A stretch of DNA of 64,000 nt from Caldanaerobius polysaccharolyticus DSM 13641 (GCF_000427425.1 NZ_KE386495.1:981072-1045071); one strand, 5' to 3'. Numbered from the stretch's first letter, positions 35,206-44,355 are shown. Numbers and translations: made by a program. The notes: a model not told the origin generated them from the sequence alone.

Positions 35206-35953
35206 GAGACAAAGAAAAGTCGTTAATATTTTAGGTGTTCCTGTAGACAATATAGATATAAAAGAGGCGGTGAATTTAATCGAGAAATTTATACTGGAAT
35301 TGGACGATATAAGATGCCGTGTTGTTTATACGCCAAATCCGGAAATGATTATGAAAGCCCAGGAAGATAGAGAATTAAAAGGAATTTTAAACGACGGTGA
35401 TCTTAATATACCTGATGGCATAGGAGTGGTTATTGCGTCTAAGCTGTTGGGGAAACCGTTGAAGTGCCGTGTGGCTGGGTATGATTTGATGATGGAAATA
35501 ATAAAGCTGTGCCACCAAAAGGATTATTCTATTTGCTTTTTAGGCGGACAACCTGGTGTAGCTGAGCAGGCAAAAAACAGAGTAGAGCAGATGTATAAAG
35601 GGATTAAGGTTACTGGTGCTTACCATGGGTATTTCTCTCCTGATTATGAAGACGTCATATTAGAGGAGATAAACATAAAAGCGCCAGACGTGTTATTTGT
35701 GGGTATGGGCGTGCCGAAGCAAGAGAAATGGATTCACAAGTATAAGGGAGAGCTGTATTCAGGTGTTTGTATGGCAGTTGGCGGGAGTTTGGATGTGCTA
35801 GCCGGTAAAGTGAAAAGAGCGCCTAGGGCGTTCCAGGTATTGGGATTAGAGTGGTTATATCGCTTAGTAACACAACCGTGGAGGTATAAAAGAATGTTGG
35901 CACTTCCGCGATTTATGGTACAAATTTTAAAAGAGCGCAAAAAGGTGATGTAA
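35198..35953 (+). CDS. WecG/TagA/CpsF-family glycosyltransferase
   Basis: A 251-residue GT26 enzyme, the type that transfers N-acetylmannosamine to undecaprenyl-linked GlcNAc for wall polymers. Signatures are VYTPNPEMIMKAQED, LNIPDGIGVVIASKLLGKPL, ICFLGGQPGVAEQAK, VGMGVPKQEKWI and AVGGSLDVLAGKVKRAP. Together with CsaB it fits synthesis and modification of a secondary cell wall polymer. The start overlaps the csaB end and the stop overlaps the next start (TAATG). Confidence 0.92.
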   Translation: MIERQRKVVNILGVPVDNIDIKEAVNLIEKFILELDDIRCRVVYTPNPEMIMKAQEDRELKGILNDGDLNIPDGIGVVIASKLLGKPLKCRVAGYDLMMEIIKLCHQKDYSICFLGGQPGVAEQAKNRVEQMYKGIKVTGAYHGYFSPDYEDVILEEINIKAPDVLFVGMGVPKQEKWIHKYKGELYSGVCMAVGGSLDVLAGKVKRAPRAFQVLGLEWLYRLVTQPWRYKRMLALPRFMVQILKERKKVM

Positions 35954-36798
35954 TGAAAGAAAACATCAGGCAAAAAATCTTTGATTTTATAGGTATCTCA
36001 TTGGGCACGTTGCTTACAGCCCTTGCTTTAAATCTTTTCCTGCAACCCAATCAGATAGCTCCCGGCGGTGTCAGTGGGTTGGCCATAGAGATCAATTATC
36101 TTACGGGATTGCCTACAGGTACCCTTACGATAATTATAAATGTGCCGTTATTTTTGATAGCTATAAAGGTATTAGGCGCCAGGTTTGGCGTGAAGACATT
36201 TTACGCTACTATTTTGTTGGGCGTGCTAATAGATTTGACGTCAGGTATCAGACCACTTACTAACGATTCTATCCTCGCTGCTGTTTATGGAGGATTAATT
36301 ATGGGTCTGGGCTTAGGGCTGGTGATAAAATACCATGCTACCACCGGAGGCACGGACTTGGCAGCTATGGTATTACATAAATACATAAAAACCCTAACTG
36401 TTGGCCGCTTATTGCTTATAATCGACTTTGTGATAATAGCTATAGCTGGTATCATATTTAACCCTGAAAAGGCCATGTATGCGCTAGCAGCAGAGTTTTT
36501 AGCGATAAAGCTTATAGACATCATTCAAGAAGGTATAACCACCAATAGGGTAGCGCTTATAATCTCAAAAAGGCATAAGGAGATAATCTCTAAAATAATG
36601 AAAGAATTGGATAGGGGTGCAACTTTACTGGAAGGTACAGGAGCATTTTCAGGCCACCACAGAGATGTTGTAATGTGCGTTGTGGACAAAAGCCAGGTAG
36701 CAAAACTGAGGGATATTGTAAGAGAGCTGGATGATAGAGCTTTTGTGGTTATACTTGATGCATATGATGTTATCGGAGAAGGGTTTAATAAAATATAG
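35953..36798 (+). CDS. YitT-family membrane protein (DUF161-DUF2179)
   Basis: A 281-residue protein with about five membrane helices, including the family-defining PNQIAPGGVSGLAIEINY and YHATTGGTDLAAMVLHKY, and a C-terminal cytosolic DUF2179 domain (TNRVALIISKRHKEI, GATLLEGTGAFSGHHRDVV). Function is unknown; it is common in Firmicutes in several copies. It is the last gene of the csaB unit. Confidence 0.88.
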   Translation: MKENIRQKIFDFIGISLGTLLTALALNLFLQPNQIAPGGVSGLAIEINYLTGLPTGTLTIIINVPLFLIAIKVLGARFGVKTFYATILLGVLIDLTSGIRPLTNDSILAAVYGGLIMGLGLGLVIKYHATTGGTDLAAMVLHKYIKTLTVGRLLLIIDFVIIAIAGIIFNPEKAMYALAAEFLAIKLIDIIQEGITTNRVALIISKRHKEIISKIMKELDRGATLLEGTGAFSGHHRDVVMCVVDKSQVAKLRDIVRELDDRAFVVILDAYDVIGEGFNKI

Positions 36799-36802
36799 GG
36801 AT

Positions 36803-36860
36803 AAAATCGCTGCGAAATATCTATAATTTTTAGGGAATAAGATAAAGCAGCGGTTTTTAT
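36803..36860 (+). terminator. Terminator after the csaB-yitT unit
   Basis: AAAATCGCTGC (36803-36813) pairs with GCAGCGGTTTT (36847-36857, one wobble), followed by T-rich sequence. The 33-base loop is long, so efficiency is uncertain. Confidence 0.55.
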
Positions 36861-36911
36861 TTTTGCCTAAAAGCGGTAAAATAAAATATAATGATTATTA
36901 AAGAAAAATAC

Positions 36912-36940
36912 TTTACAAATTGATAAATGTTTTATATAAT
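36912..36940 (+). promoter_or_regulatory. Promoter for the rubrerythrin-desulfoferrodoxin pair
   Basis: TTTACA (36912-36917) and TATAAT (36935-36940) are 17 bases apart. They lie 60 bases before the rubrerythrin ATG. No obvious PerR-type operator palindrome is seen. Confidence 0.65.
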
Positions 36941-36999
36941 AATAAATGAAAAATATAAAAATAATATTACATAAAGAATTATTTAGGGAGGTAATATTG

Positions 37000-37503
37000 A
37001 TGAGAGAAATGACAAAAGCAAATCTCACCAATGCTTTTGCAGGTGAAAGCCAAGCTCACATGAGGTATCTGATTTTTTCTGAAAAGGCTGAAAAAGAAGG
37101 GATGCCTAACATAGCGAGGCTGTTTAAAGCCATTGCCTATGCAGAGCAGGTACATGCGACAAATCACTTTAAGACCCTGGGAGAATTAGGGGATACCAAG
37201 GATAATTTGAGTAAAGCTATCGGTGGAGAGAATTTTGAAGTAAACGAGATGTATCCTGCCTATGATGCGGTGGCAAATTTACAGAGTGAAAAGGATGCTT
37301 TAAAGAGCATTCACTACGCTTTAGAGGCGGAAAAGATACATGAAAAACTGTATTCAGATGCTAGGGAAGCTGCTGCAAAAGGTCAGGATATAAACATAGG
37401 AAAGGTTTATATATGCCCTGTGTGCGGTTACACTGTGGTAGGCGAAGCGCCGGATAAATGCCCAGTTTGCGGTGCCAAGAGAGAGATGTTTAAAGAATTT
37501 TAA
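37000..37503 (+). CDS. Rubrerythrin
   Basis: A 167-residue peroxide-reducing protein. The di-iron bundle ligands are in AFAGESQAHMRY, AYAEQVHATNH and the second-half HYALEAEKIHEKLY, and a C-terminal rubredoxin domain has YICPVCGYTV with PDKCPVCGAKREMF. It reduces hydrogen peroxide in the cytosol of anaerobes using electrons from rubredoxin. ATG 37000 follows AGGGAGG. Desulfoferrodoxin follows by 18 bases, making a superoxide-to-water pathway. Confidence 0.95.
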   Translation: MREMTKANLTNAFAGESQAHMRYLIFSEKAEKEGMPNIARLFKAIAYAEQVHATNHFKTLGELGDTKDNLSKAIGGENFEVNEMYPAYDAVANLQSEKDALKSIHYALEAEKIHEKLYSDAREAAAKGQDINIGKVYICPVCGYTVVGEAPDKCPVCGAKREMFKEF

Positions 37504-37521
37504 AGGTAAGAGGGGATTATT

Positions 37522-37899
37522 ATGGTAGAGGCAGGTCAGATATACAAGTGTAGTAAATGCGGAAATATAGTTGAAGTACTGGTGGCAGGCGGAGGCTCTT
37601 TGGTGTGTTGCAACGCTTCTATGGAGCTGCTTCAGGAAAAATCAGGGGATACCGGCAAAGAAAAACATGTACCTGTTATAGAAAGAGATGGCGACGTGGT
37701 GACGGTTAAAGTGGGAAGTGTTTCACACCCCATGCAAGAGGACCACTATATCCAGTTTATTGAGCTTTACGTTGACGGCAAAATTTACAGGAAGAATTTA
37801 AAGCCTGGAGATTTACCTGAAGCGCGTTTTGAGGTAAAAGACGCCACTGATATAAGGGCAAGGTCGTATTGCAATCTTCACGGATTGTGGAAATCATAA
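37522..37899 (+). CDS. dfx: Desulfoferrodoxin (superoxide reductase)
   Basis: A 125-residue two-domain protein. The N-terminal desulforedoxin site is [10 protein letters not shown] with the adjacent Cys pair in LVCCNASM. The C-terminal catalytic Fe(His)4Cys site has [21 protein letters not shown] and the YCNLHGLW Cys-His. It reduces superoxide to peroxide, which rubrerythrin then removes. The unit ends at a terminator. Confidence 0.96.
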   Translation: MVEAGQIYKCSKCGNIVEVLVAGGGSLVCCNASMELLQEKSGDTGKEKHVPVIERDGDVVTVKVGSVSHPMQEDHYIQFIELYVDGKIYRKNLKPGDLPEARFEVKDATDIRARSYCNLHGLWKS

Positions 37900-37930
37900 A
37901 AGGAAGCCCTGCTACAGGGTTTCCTTTTTT
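37898..37930. terminator. Bidirectional terminator
   Basis: The arms 37898-37911 (ending GAAGCCCTG) and 37915-37928 form a stem with a CTA loop and T/A runs on both sides. It separates dfx from the convergent phosphate-transport gene. Confidence 0.8.
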
Positions 37931-38543
37931 ATATCATCTTAATGAGTATATGGCCGAGGATATCACCGGCAAGGCTTATTTTGTCTGCGCAATTGCTCAA
38001 ATGCCTGTAAATTTCCCTCATTTTTAAAATGTACTTTATATCGTCGCCTTTGAGCAGTTCTGCGACGTATTTTCTGTAGAGGTTTTCAATTTCATTTTCG
38101 TATTTTTTTGCTCCAACGGCAAACCTCATAGCCTCTTTTTTATTTTTATCCATATTGTAAAGGGATTGGTTGATCAATTCTGTACCCTTTCTTATGGTTT
38201 CAACCATTGTCTTTAATTCACTAGTAGGGCTGATTTCATATACTTCCATTTCTTTTACAGTGGTATCACAGTAGTCCAGTATTTCATCTATAGCACCTGA
38301 AAGAGCAAAAATATCTTCTCTTTCAATAGGGGTTATAAATGTCTTATCCAACTCATCTATTACTTGTTGTCTTTTGCGGTCAGCTGCCTTTTCCAGCTTT
38401 GTTACCTTGTCTCCGTCTTCTTTAGCAGCTGTTTCAAGGTATTTTTGCAGTGATACTACACCTTCGAGTGTCAACTGGCTTTGTTCCTGAAGCAATTGGT
38501 AAAAGTCTGCCTTTTCGGAAAAAAGGTTTTTAAGGAAACGCAT
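37929..38543 (-). CDS. DUF47 (PhoU-like) phosphate transport regulator
   Basis: A 204-residue, all-helical protein of the DUF47/PhoU-divergent family, starting MRFLKNLFSEKADFYQLLQE and with DKTFITPIEREDIFALSGAID and the DLY-type C-terminal segment. Such proteins pair with PiT transporters and are thought to control them. ATG 38543 has GGAGGT eight bases upstream on the minus strand; the longer reading to 38657 overlaps the transporter gene and lacks a site. It follows the PiT gene by 14 bases. Confidence 0.88.
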   Translation of the reverse strand: MRFLKNLFSEKADFYQLLQEQSQLTLEGVVSLQKYLETAAKEDGDKVTKLEKAADRKRQQVIDELDKTFITPIEREDIFALSGAIDEILDYCDTTVKEMEVYEISPTSELKTMVETIRKGTELINQSLYNMDKNKKEAMRFAVGAKKYENEIENLYRKYVAELLKGDDIKYILKMREIYRHLSNCADKISLAGDILGHILIKMI

Positions 38544-38557
38544 ATTTATACCTCCGT

Positions 38558-39556
38558 TTATATGCTGCGCATTATTAAGTAGAGTATAACAGACATTATA
38601 AAGGAAAAGGGAATGGTGACAATCCAGGCTATCATCATGCTCTTCACAAAATACCACCTTACGCCATTAGGTCTTTCTTTTGCTCCTACGCCCATTATTG
38701 AGGTGTTGATTATCTGAGTTCCACTAATAGGAGCTCCTATCATATTGGAAGGGACTATCACGATAATTGATGCCAGTTGAGCATTGAAAGAGTGCAGAGG
38801 CTTGACTTTATATATCCTTGCGCCCACACTTTTGACCATTTTTAATCCTCCTAGCACAAGACCTGTGGATATCATCAATGCCGATATTAACTTGATCCAT
38901 AAAGGGATGCTAAAGTTTTTTACCGTATTTGCCTGTAATATGGCTATAGCAATGATTCCCATCCCTTTTTGGGCGTCATTGGTTCCTTGGCTGCTGTTAA
39001 GCAAAAAAATGGTTAAAAATTGTAACCTTTTAAGTAATTTGTTTACACCGGGTCCGTATCCGCGCAACACAGTTACACTTATACCCATTATCGTATAGCC
39101 TACAAAAAACCCTATAATAGGCGATAAAAACAGAGGGAGTATGACCTTTGTCATTACACCGGTGATATTGATGGCTTTAAGTCCATATTCTACAAAAAAA
39201 GGGCCCAGCAGTCCGCCTATTAAAGCGTGAGAAGAACTGGTAGGTATCTCTAAATACCAAGTAATGACGTTCCACGTGATGGTACTTAATATGACTGCTA
39301 AGAGCATAAGTTGTAATTTATTTGGATCTTTGAAGAGGAAATCTTGTTTAATTATGGATTTCCCTATGGTAGAAGCCACTGATGTACCCAGAAAAAAAGT
39401 ACCTAAAAACTGAGAAAATGCCGCCAGTGCAAAAGCTGTACGGGCTTTTATAGATCTTGATGAAATTATGGTAGCAATGAGATTCCCTTCATCGTGAAAT
39501 CCCGTGATAAAAATATGAACAAATACTGCTAAGGATAGTATATAAAACAATTCCAT
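38558..39556 (-). CDS. PiT-family inorganic phosphate transporter
   Basis: A 332-residue transporter with about nine hydrophobic segments. PiT repeats are visible as GFHDEGNLIATIISSR near the N-terminus (the usual GxNDxxN is altered to FHDEGN) and SSQGTNDAQKGMGIIAI in the second half, with PTSSSHALIGGLLG. It imports phosphate with protons or sodium. ATG 39556 is chosen over TTG 39559. It is the first gene of a two-gene unit with DUF47. Confidence 0.93.
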   Translation of the reverse strand: MELFYILSLAVFVHIFITGFHDEGNLIATIISSRSIKARTAFALAAFSQFLGTFFLGTSVASTIGKSIIKQDFLFKDPNKLQLMLLAVILSTITWNVITWYLEIPTSSSHALIGGLLGPFFVEYGLKAINITGVMTKVILPLFLSPIIGFFVGYTIMGISVTVLRGYGPGVNKLLKRLQFLTIFLLNSSQGTNDAQKGMGIIAIAILQANTVKNFSIPLWIKLISALMISTGLVLGGLKMVKSVGARIYKVKPLHSFNAQLASIIVIVPSNMIGAPISGTQIINTSIMGVGAKERPNGVRWYFVKSMMIAWIVTIPFSFIMSVILYLIMRSI

Positions 39557-39763
39557 CAATCCACCGTTTATTGAGTTTTCTCTATATAATAGAATATATA
39601 AAGCTACTTGTCAATATTCTGCAGGGTATTTATGATAAGTAGATGACAATCCTGAAAAAGACAGGTGGTGTTAAAAGATTGAAATACTCTGGTAAGATTG
39701 ATAAAATAATTATGAATAAACATGTTACAATGATATAACCGACTTATTTGAGAGGTGGTAAAA

Positions 39764-40285
39764 TTGGAACTTTTTGATGTCATTGAGAAGAGGAGAAGTG
39801 TTAGAAAATACGTTAATAAGCCTGTGCCTGAGGAGTCAATAAGAAAGGTATTAAATGCTGCACGGTTAGCCCCTTCTTGGGCAAACAAACAGTGCTGGCG
39901 ATTTATAGTGGTGACCGATCCTGAGTTAAGATTAAAATTAGGAGAAGCGATGAACAATAACCCCAATAAGTCATGCTATGTGGATGCTCCCGTAGACATC
40001 GTGGTATGTGCGAAGAGGCATGATTCCGGTATTCACGATGGAAAGGAATACTTTATGTTTGATCTGGGACTTGCTATGGAGAATCTGGTATTAGCTGCTG
40101 CGGATGAAGGATTGGGCACGTGCATAATAGGATGGTTTGAAGCAGGGCCTATAAAGCAATTGTTGCACATACCTGAAAATTACGAAGTTGTAGTGGTTAC
40201 TCCGTTAGGTTACCCTGCTGAGGTACCTAATACTCGATTGAGAAAAGAGTTAGATGACATCGCATCTTACAACGGATTTAATTGA
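39764..40285 (+). CDS. Nitroreductase-family flavoprotein
   Basis: A 173-residue FMN oxidoreductase with DVIEKRRSVRKYVNKPVPEE, ARLAPSWANKQCWRFIVV and the C-terminal LGLAMENLVLAAADEGLGTC IIGWF region. It is closer to the short, single-domain type with a Trp-Ala-Asn-Lys FMN segment than the protein at 10056-10613. TTG 39764 follows AGAGGTGG. Monocistronic; substrate unknown. Confidence 0.85.
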   Translation: MELFDVIEKRRSVRKYVNKPVPEESIRKVLNAARLAPSWANKQCWRFIVVTDPELRLKLGEAMNNNPNKSCYVDAPVDIVVCAKRHDSGIHDGKEYFMFDLGLAMENLVLAAADEGLGTCIIGWFEAGPIKQLLHIPENYEVVVVTPLGYPAEVPNTRLRKELDDIASYNGFN

Positions 40286-40311
40286 AAGTAGGTGGCCTCT
40301 GAGGGGTTGCA

Positions 40312-40824
40312 TTAAGGAGCGCTATCGGGTGGCTCGATATGCTTTTTTACTATATCCGATAGTTCCGAGGTGTACCTGTTGATTTTAGCTGTAAGGCTTC
40401 GGTAATTTAATATTTGCTGCCGATTTTTGTTTATACTGCGTATCAAAGTAGTTTTTACGCTGTCAAATAACGCATCAATGGATACATATTCTGTTAAGTT
40501 TTCTTCGTGCAAAGGTATTTCAACTAATTCCTCGTTTACCACCTTGTAGTAATAAAGTTTGCGGTCCAGTCTCAGTACTATTTTCTCTTCTATAGATTTA
40601 TCAAATACCACAATACCTTTGCCGATTTCAAATATTTTGCCCATATAGCTTCTTATGATAATATTGTCTGTTTTGATGTAATCAGATAATTCGAGGAAAA
40701 TATCTACGATTTCTTTTATACACGTTTTTATTACTTTTTTCATCTCTTCATTGGCTTTGTCTTTTTCTATTTCAGATTGTTTAAGATTTTCTATTAATTC
40801 TTTTATTTCATCAAAAACGCTCAT
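40312..40824 (-). CDS. Helical protein of unknown function
   Basis: A 170-residue soluble protein I do not recognise. The first 45 residues are strongly charged and predicted helical/coiled coil (FDEIKELIENLKQSEIEKDK), followed by a mixed region (DKSIEEKIVLRLDRKLYYYK) and another helical part (TLIRSINKNRQQILNYRSL). Upstream on the minus strand GAGGTGATA precedes the ATG. It stands alone between two plus-strand genes. Confidence 0.6.
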   Translation of the reverse strand: MSVFDEIKELIENLKQSEIEKDKANEEMKKVIKTCIKEIVDIFLELSDYIKTDNIIIRSYMGKIFEIGKGIVVFDKSIEEKIVLRLDRKLYYYKVVNEELVEIPLHEENLTEYVSIDALFDSVKTTLIRSINKNRQQILNYRSLTAKINRYTSELSDIVKKHIEPPDSAP

Positions 40825-41043
40825 ATTATCACCTCATTTGTATTATTTTTTAAGACTGACTTAAATATGCGAGTTCAGAAAAATGAAAGTTGAAAAATAA
40901 ATTTTTCAGATTGCGGAGTTAATTCCATACATTTTTATTAGTATTTTGGCTGAAAAACTGTATAAACAAGGATTTTTACAAAGTTAAATATTTATGGGAT
41001 AGTGCAAATTTGCAAGTTTGATAAAAAATTATTCATAGATGTA

Positions 41044-41072
41044 TTGACAAACTTAATTTGATAGCATAAAAT
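41044..41072 (+). promoter_or_regulatory. Promoter for the citrate-synthase-like/aconitase operon
   Basis: TTGACA (41044-41049) and TAAAAT (41067-41072) with 17 bases between. The remaining sequence from 40825 is AT-rich with no other feature seen. Confidence 0.75.
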
Positions 41073-41108
41073 TATTCTAAAATTATAAAAAGGGGGATAT
41101 GGAGAATT

Positions 41109-42263
41109 ATGCCGGATATTTCCAGGAACATTTACCTTGTGGACACTACCCTTAGAGACGGCGAACAAACGGCAGGTGTGGTTTTTGCCAATAACGAGAA
41201 GATAAGGATTGCAAAATTCTTAGATGAAATAGGCGTGGATCAATTGGAAGTGGGCATTCCGGCGATGGGTGGAGATGAAAAAGACGCTATAAAGTCTATT
41301 GTTAAAGCTGGACTGAAGGCGAGCATTATGGCGTGGAATAGAGCTGTTATAAAAGACATTCAAGAATCAGTTGACTGCGGCGTCGACGCTGTAGCAATAT
41401 CTATCTCTACTTCTGACATACATATAAAATATAAGCTTCAGAAAAGCAGAGAATGGGTAATAGAGAGTATGGTACAGGCTACTGAATACGCTAAAAAACA
41501 GGGAATGTATGTCTCTGTTAACGCTGAAGATGCTTCAAGGACAGATCCTGAGTTTTTACTCGAATTTGCAAAAGCAGCTAAAGAAGCTGGTGCTGATAGA
41601 TTGCGTTTCTGCGATACCGTAGGTATATTGGATCCTTTTAAAACATTTGACAAAATTAAGTTTTTAAAAGATAATGTTGATATAGATATTGAAATGCATA
41701 CCCACAATGATTTTGGAATGGCTACGGCGAATGCTATTGCAGGAATTATGGCTGGTGCTAATTACGTGGGTGTGACTGTAAATGGCTTGGGCGAGAGGGC
41801 AGGTAACGCTGCTTTGGAAGAAGTGGTAATGGCCCTAAAGTACGTAGAAGGGATTGATTTGAAGATAGACACCAGGAGGTTTAGGGAGATTTCCGAGTAC
41901 GTAGCCATGGCATCAGGTAGGCAGATACCTGCGTGGAAAGCCATAGTGGGTTCCAATATGTTTGCCCACGAGTCAGGCATTCACGCTGACGGTACCATAA
42001 AAGATCCTCGAACATATGAGGTGTTTGATCCCAGTGAGGTGGGCCTGGAAAGGCAGATTGTAATAGGGAAACATTCAGGTACTGCGGCGATCAGGAAAAA
42101 ATTTGCTGAGTACGGAATTGAAATCGATGAGACGACAGCTAGGGATTTACTTGCAAAGGTTAGAGCAGCGGCAGTCTCATTGAAGAGGTCGCTTTTTGAC
42201 AAAGAATTGGTCTACATTTATGAGGATTACATGAGTGAAAAGGAAGGTATGAAGGCACAATAA
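41109..42263 (+). CDS. Homocitrate-synthase-like enzyme, probable Re-citrate synthase
   Basis: A 384-residue DRE-TIM metallolyase. It shows VDTTLRDGEQTAGVVF, MHTHNDFGMATANA, NGLGERAGNAALEEV and GSNMFAHESGIHADG. By sequence it belongs to the NifV/homocitrate synthase group, which in anaerobic Clostridia includes the Re-face-stereospecific citrate synthase. No nif genes or lysine aminoadipate genes are visible, and aconitase follows by 18 bases, so condensation of acetyl-CoA with oxaloacetate to feed glutamate synthesis is the more likely role. Homocitrate or isopropylmalate-type synthesis cannot be excluded by reading alone. Confidence 0.82.
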   Translation: MPDISRNIYLVDTTLRDGEQTAGVVFANNEKIRIAKFLDEIGVDQLEVGIPAMGGDEKDAIKSIVKAGLKASIMAWNRAVIKDIQESVDCGVDAVAISISTSDIHIKYKLQKSREWVIESMVQATEYAKKQGMYVSVNAEDASRTDPEFLLEFAKAAKEAGADRLRFCDTVGILDPFKTFDKIKFLKDNVDIDIEMHTHNDFGMATANAIAGIMAGANYVGVTVNGLGERAGNAALEEVVMALKYVEGIDLKIDTRRFREISEYVAMASGRQIPAWKAIVGSNMFAHESGIHADGTIKDPRTYEVFDPSEVGLERQIVIGKHSGTAAIRKKFAEYGIEIDETTARDLLAKVRAAAVSLKRSLFDKELVYIYEDYMSEKEGMKAQ

Positions 42264-42281
42264 GCGTTAAGGAGGATTGTG

Positions 42282-44204
42282 GTGGGTTACAATATAGTTC
42301 AAAAAATACTTAAAGAACACTTGGTATCAGGAGTTATGGTTCCAGGTCATGAAATTGCTATTAAAATCGATCAGACTCTGACACAGGATTCCACAGGGAC
42401 CATGGCCTACCTTCAGTTTGAGGCGATGGGCATACCCCGCGTTAAGACAAAGCTTTCTGTAGCATATGTAGACCATAACATGTTACAGGAAGGTTTTGAA
42501 AACGCTGATGATCACAAGTACATTCAAACAGTAGCAGCCAAGCACGGTATCTACTTTTCCAGGCCCGGTAATGGTATATGCCATCAGGTGCACCTTGAAA
42601 GATTTGGGGTGCCTGGTGAAACCTTATTAGGATCTGATAGCCATACGCCTACCAATGGTGCGTTGGGAATGCTCGCTATAGGTGCAGGGGGATTGGATGT
42701 TGCCGTAGCGATGGGCGGTGGCCCGTATTATTTAACAATGCCGCGAGTAGTTAATGTAAGGTTACACGGTTCCCTGGGCCCGTGGGTATCTGCAAAAGAC
42801 GTTATTTTAGAACTGTTAAGAAGGCTTACGGTAAAAGGTGGCGTAGGCAAGGTAATTGAGTATTCCGGCGAAGGCGTAAAAAGCCTCACGGTACCGGAGA
42901 GGGCCACTATTGCCAATATGGGAGCTGAATTAGGAGCCACCACTTCTGTTTTCCCTAGCGATGAGGTTACAAGGGAATTTTTATCTGCTCAAGGTCGCAT
43001 AGAAGATTGGAAGCCTATAAGTGCAGATGAAGATGCTGAATACGACGAAGTAATAGATATATACCTTGATAGTTTAGAGCCTTTGATTGCACAGCCCCAT
43101 AGCCCTGATAATGTAGTTAAGGTAAAGGAAATAGAAGGGTTAAAAGTAGACCAGGTAGCAATAGGCAGTTGTACTAATTCATCTTATATGGACATGATGA
43201 AAGTTGCTGCGATATTAAAGGGAAAAACGGTGCATCCTGATGTTTCACTGGTCATTTCACCGGGGTCTAGGCAGGTATTCCAGATGCTGGCCAAGAATGG
43301 AGCGCTAGCAGACATGATATCGGCTGGGGCGAGGGTATTGGAGTGTGCGTGTGGCCCGTGTATTGGCATGGGTCAGGCTCCGGCTTCTAATGCGGTATCT
43401 GTCAGGACATTTAACAGAAACTTTGAAGGTAGAAGTGGCACTAAGAGCGCAAAGGTGTATCTTGCCAGTCCCGAAGTAGCAGCTGTTGCGGCGATATACG
43501 GTTGCATAAAAGACCCCAGGGTATTAGGCGAAGAGATTCATGTGAGTTTTCCTGAGAAATTTGATATTAACGATAACATGATAATACCACCAGCTGAAAA
43601 CCCTGATGATGTGACAGTAGTCCGCGGACCAAATATTAAGCCTTTCCCATCTCACCAGCCGTTACCGGATAGGTTAGAGGGTCAGGTGCTGTTAAAAGTA
43701 GGGGATAATATAACCACGGACCACATAATGCCGTCCAATGCCAGGCTTTTGCCGTTCAGATCAAATATCCCTAAACTGGCGGAACATTGCTTTGAAGGGG
43801 TAGACCCTGATTTCTCAAAAAGGGCAAAAGCTAACAATGGTGGTTTTATCGTAGGCGGTGCAAATTATGGGCAGGGTTCTAGCCGTGAACATGCGGCGCT
43901 GGTGCCGTTGTACCTGGGAATTAAATTCGTACTGGCGAAGTCTTTTGCCAGGATTCACAAGGCGAATTTAATAAATAATGGAATACTTCCTCTGACTTTT
44001 GTAAACGAAAGCGATTATGATGAAATATCTAAGGGAGATGTCCTGATATTGGAGAACGCTATTGAACAGGTGAAGTCTAAAGGAGATATAGTTATAAAAA
44101 ACGTGACAAGGGGAAAAGAAATATTGGTTAATTTAGATGTGTCGGATAGAAACAGAGAGGTCTTGATAGCAGGGGGGTTACTCAATTACACGTCTTTATC
44201 TTAG
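42282..44204 (+). CDS. Aconitate hydratase
   Basis: A 640-residue aconitase that interconverts citrate and isocitrate. The 4Fe-4S cysteines lie in AIGSCTNSSYMDMM and LECACGPCIGMGQAP; DSHTPTNGALGMLAIG precedes them, and the C-terminal swivel domain has DNITTDHIMPSNAR and NYGQGSSREHAALVP. Length and order match the short bacterial/mitochondrial-like aconitases rather than AcnA. GTG 42282 is spaced six bases from AGGAGG; GTG 42279 is an alternative. No isocitrate dehydrogenase gene follows. Confidence 0.93.
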   Translation: MGYNIVQKILKEHLVSGVMVPGHEIAIKIDQTLTQDSTGTMAYLQFEAMGIPRVKTKLSVAYVDHNMLQEGFENADDHKYIQTVAAKHGIYFSRPGNGICHQVHLERFGVPGETLLGSDSHTPTNGALGMLAIGAGGLDVAVAMGGGPYYLTMPRVVNVRLHGSLGPWVSAKDVILELLRRLTVKGGVGKVIEYSGEGVKSLTVPERATIANMGAELGATTSVFPSDEVTREFLSAQGRIEDWKPISADEDAEYDEVIDIYLDSLEPLIAQPHSPDNVVKVKEIEGLKVDQVAIGSCTNSSYMDMMKVAAILKGKTVHPDVSLVISPGSRQVFQMLAKNGALADMISAGARVLECACGPCIGMGQAPASNAVSVRTFNRNFEGRSGTKSAKVYLASPEVAAVAAIYGCIKDPRVLGEEIHVSFPEKFDINDNMIIPPAENPDDVTVVRGPNIKPFPSHQPLPDRLEGQVLLKVGDNITTDHIMPSNARLLPFRSNIPKLAEHCFEGVDPDFSKRAKANNGGFIVGGANYGQGSSREHAALVPLYLGIKFVLAKSFARIHKANLINNGILPLTFVNESDYDEISKGDVLILENAIEQVKSKGDIVIKNVTRGKEILVNLDVSDRNREVLIAGGLLNYTSLS

Positions 44205-44230
44205 GCATATGTTCATATGCCTTTTATTTT
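44203..44230 (+). terminator. Terminator after the aconitase gene
   Basis: AGGCATATG (44203-44211) and CATATGCCT (44214-44222) form a stem, followed by a T-rich tract. Confidence 0.75.
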
Positions 44231-44234
44231 TTTC

Positions 44235-44263
44235 TTGACAATGTCAGTTATTTTTTATATAAT
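44235..44263 (+). promoter_or_regulatory. Promoter for tRNA-Val
   Basis: TTGACA (44235-44240) and TATAAT (44258-44263) with a 17-base gap are a full consensus, 19 bases before the tRNA. Confidence 0.85.
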
Positions 44264-44281
44264 GATTTTGTCGTTAAGAAT

Positions 44282-44355
44282 GGGGTTATAGCCCAGCTGG
44301 TTAGAGCGCCACGTTGACATCGTGGAGGTCACAGGTTCGAGCCCTGTTAACCCCA
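44282..44355 (+). tRNA. tRNA-Val (anticodon GAC)
   Basis: A 74-nt cloverleaf: acceptor GGGGTTA/TAACCCC, D arm with GCCCAGCTGGTTAGAGC, anticodon stem CCACG/CGTGG with loop TTGACAT (anticodon GAC), and T arm ACAGG/CCTGT with loop TTCGAGC. CCA is not encoded. It is a single-gene unit between its own promoter and terminator. Confidence 0.96.

Noticed and set aside
41109-42263. NifV for nitrogenase cofactor synthesis.
   Set aside because: No nif genes are nearby, and an aconitase gene shares the operon; citrate formation explains the context better.
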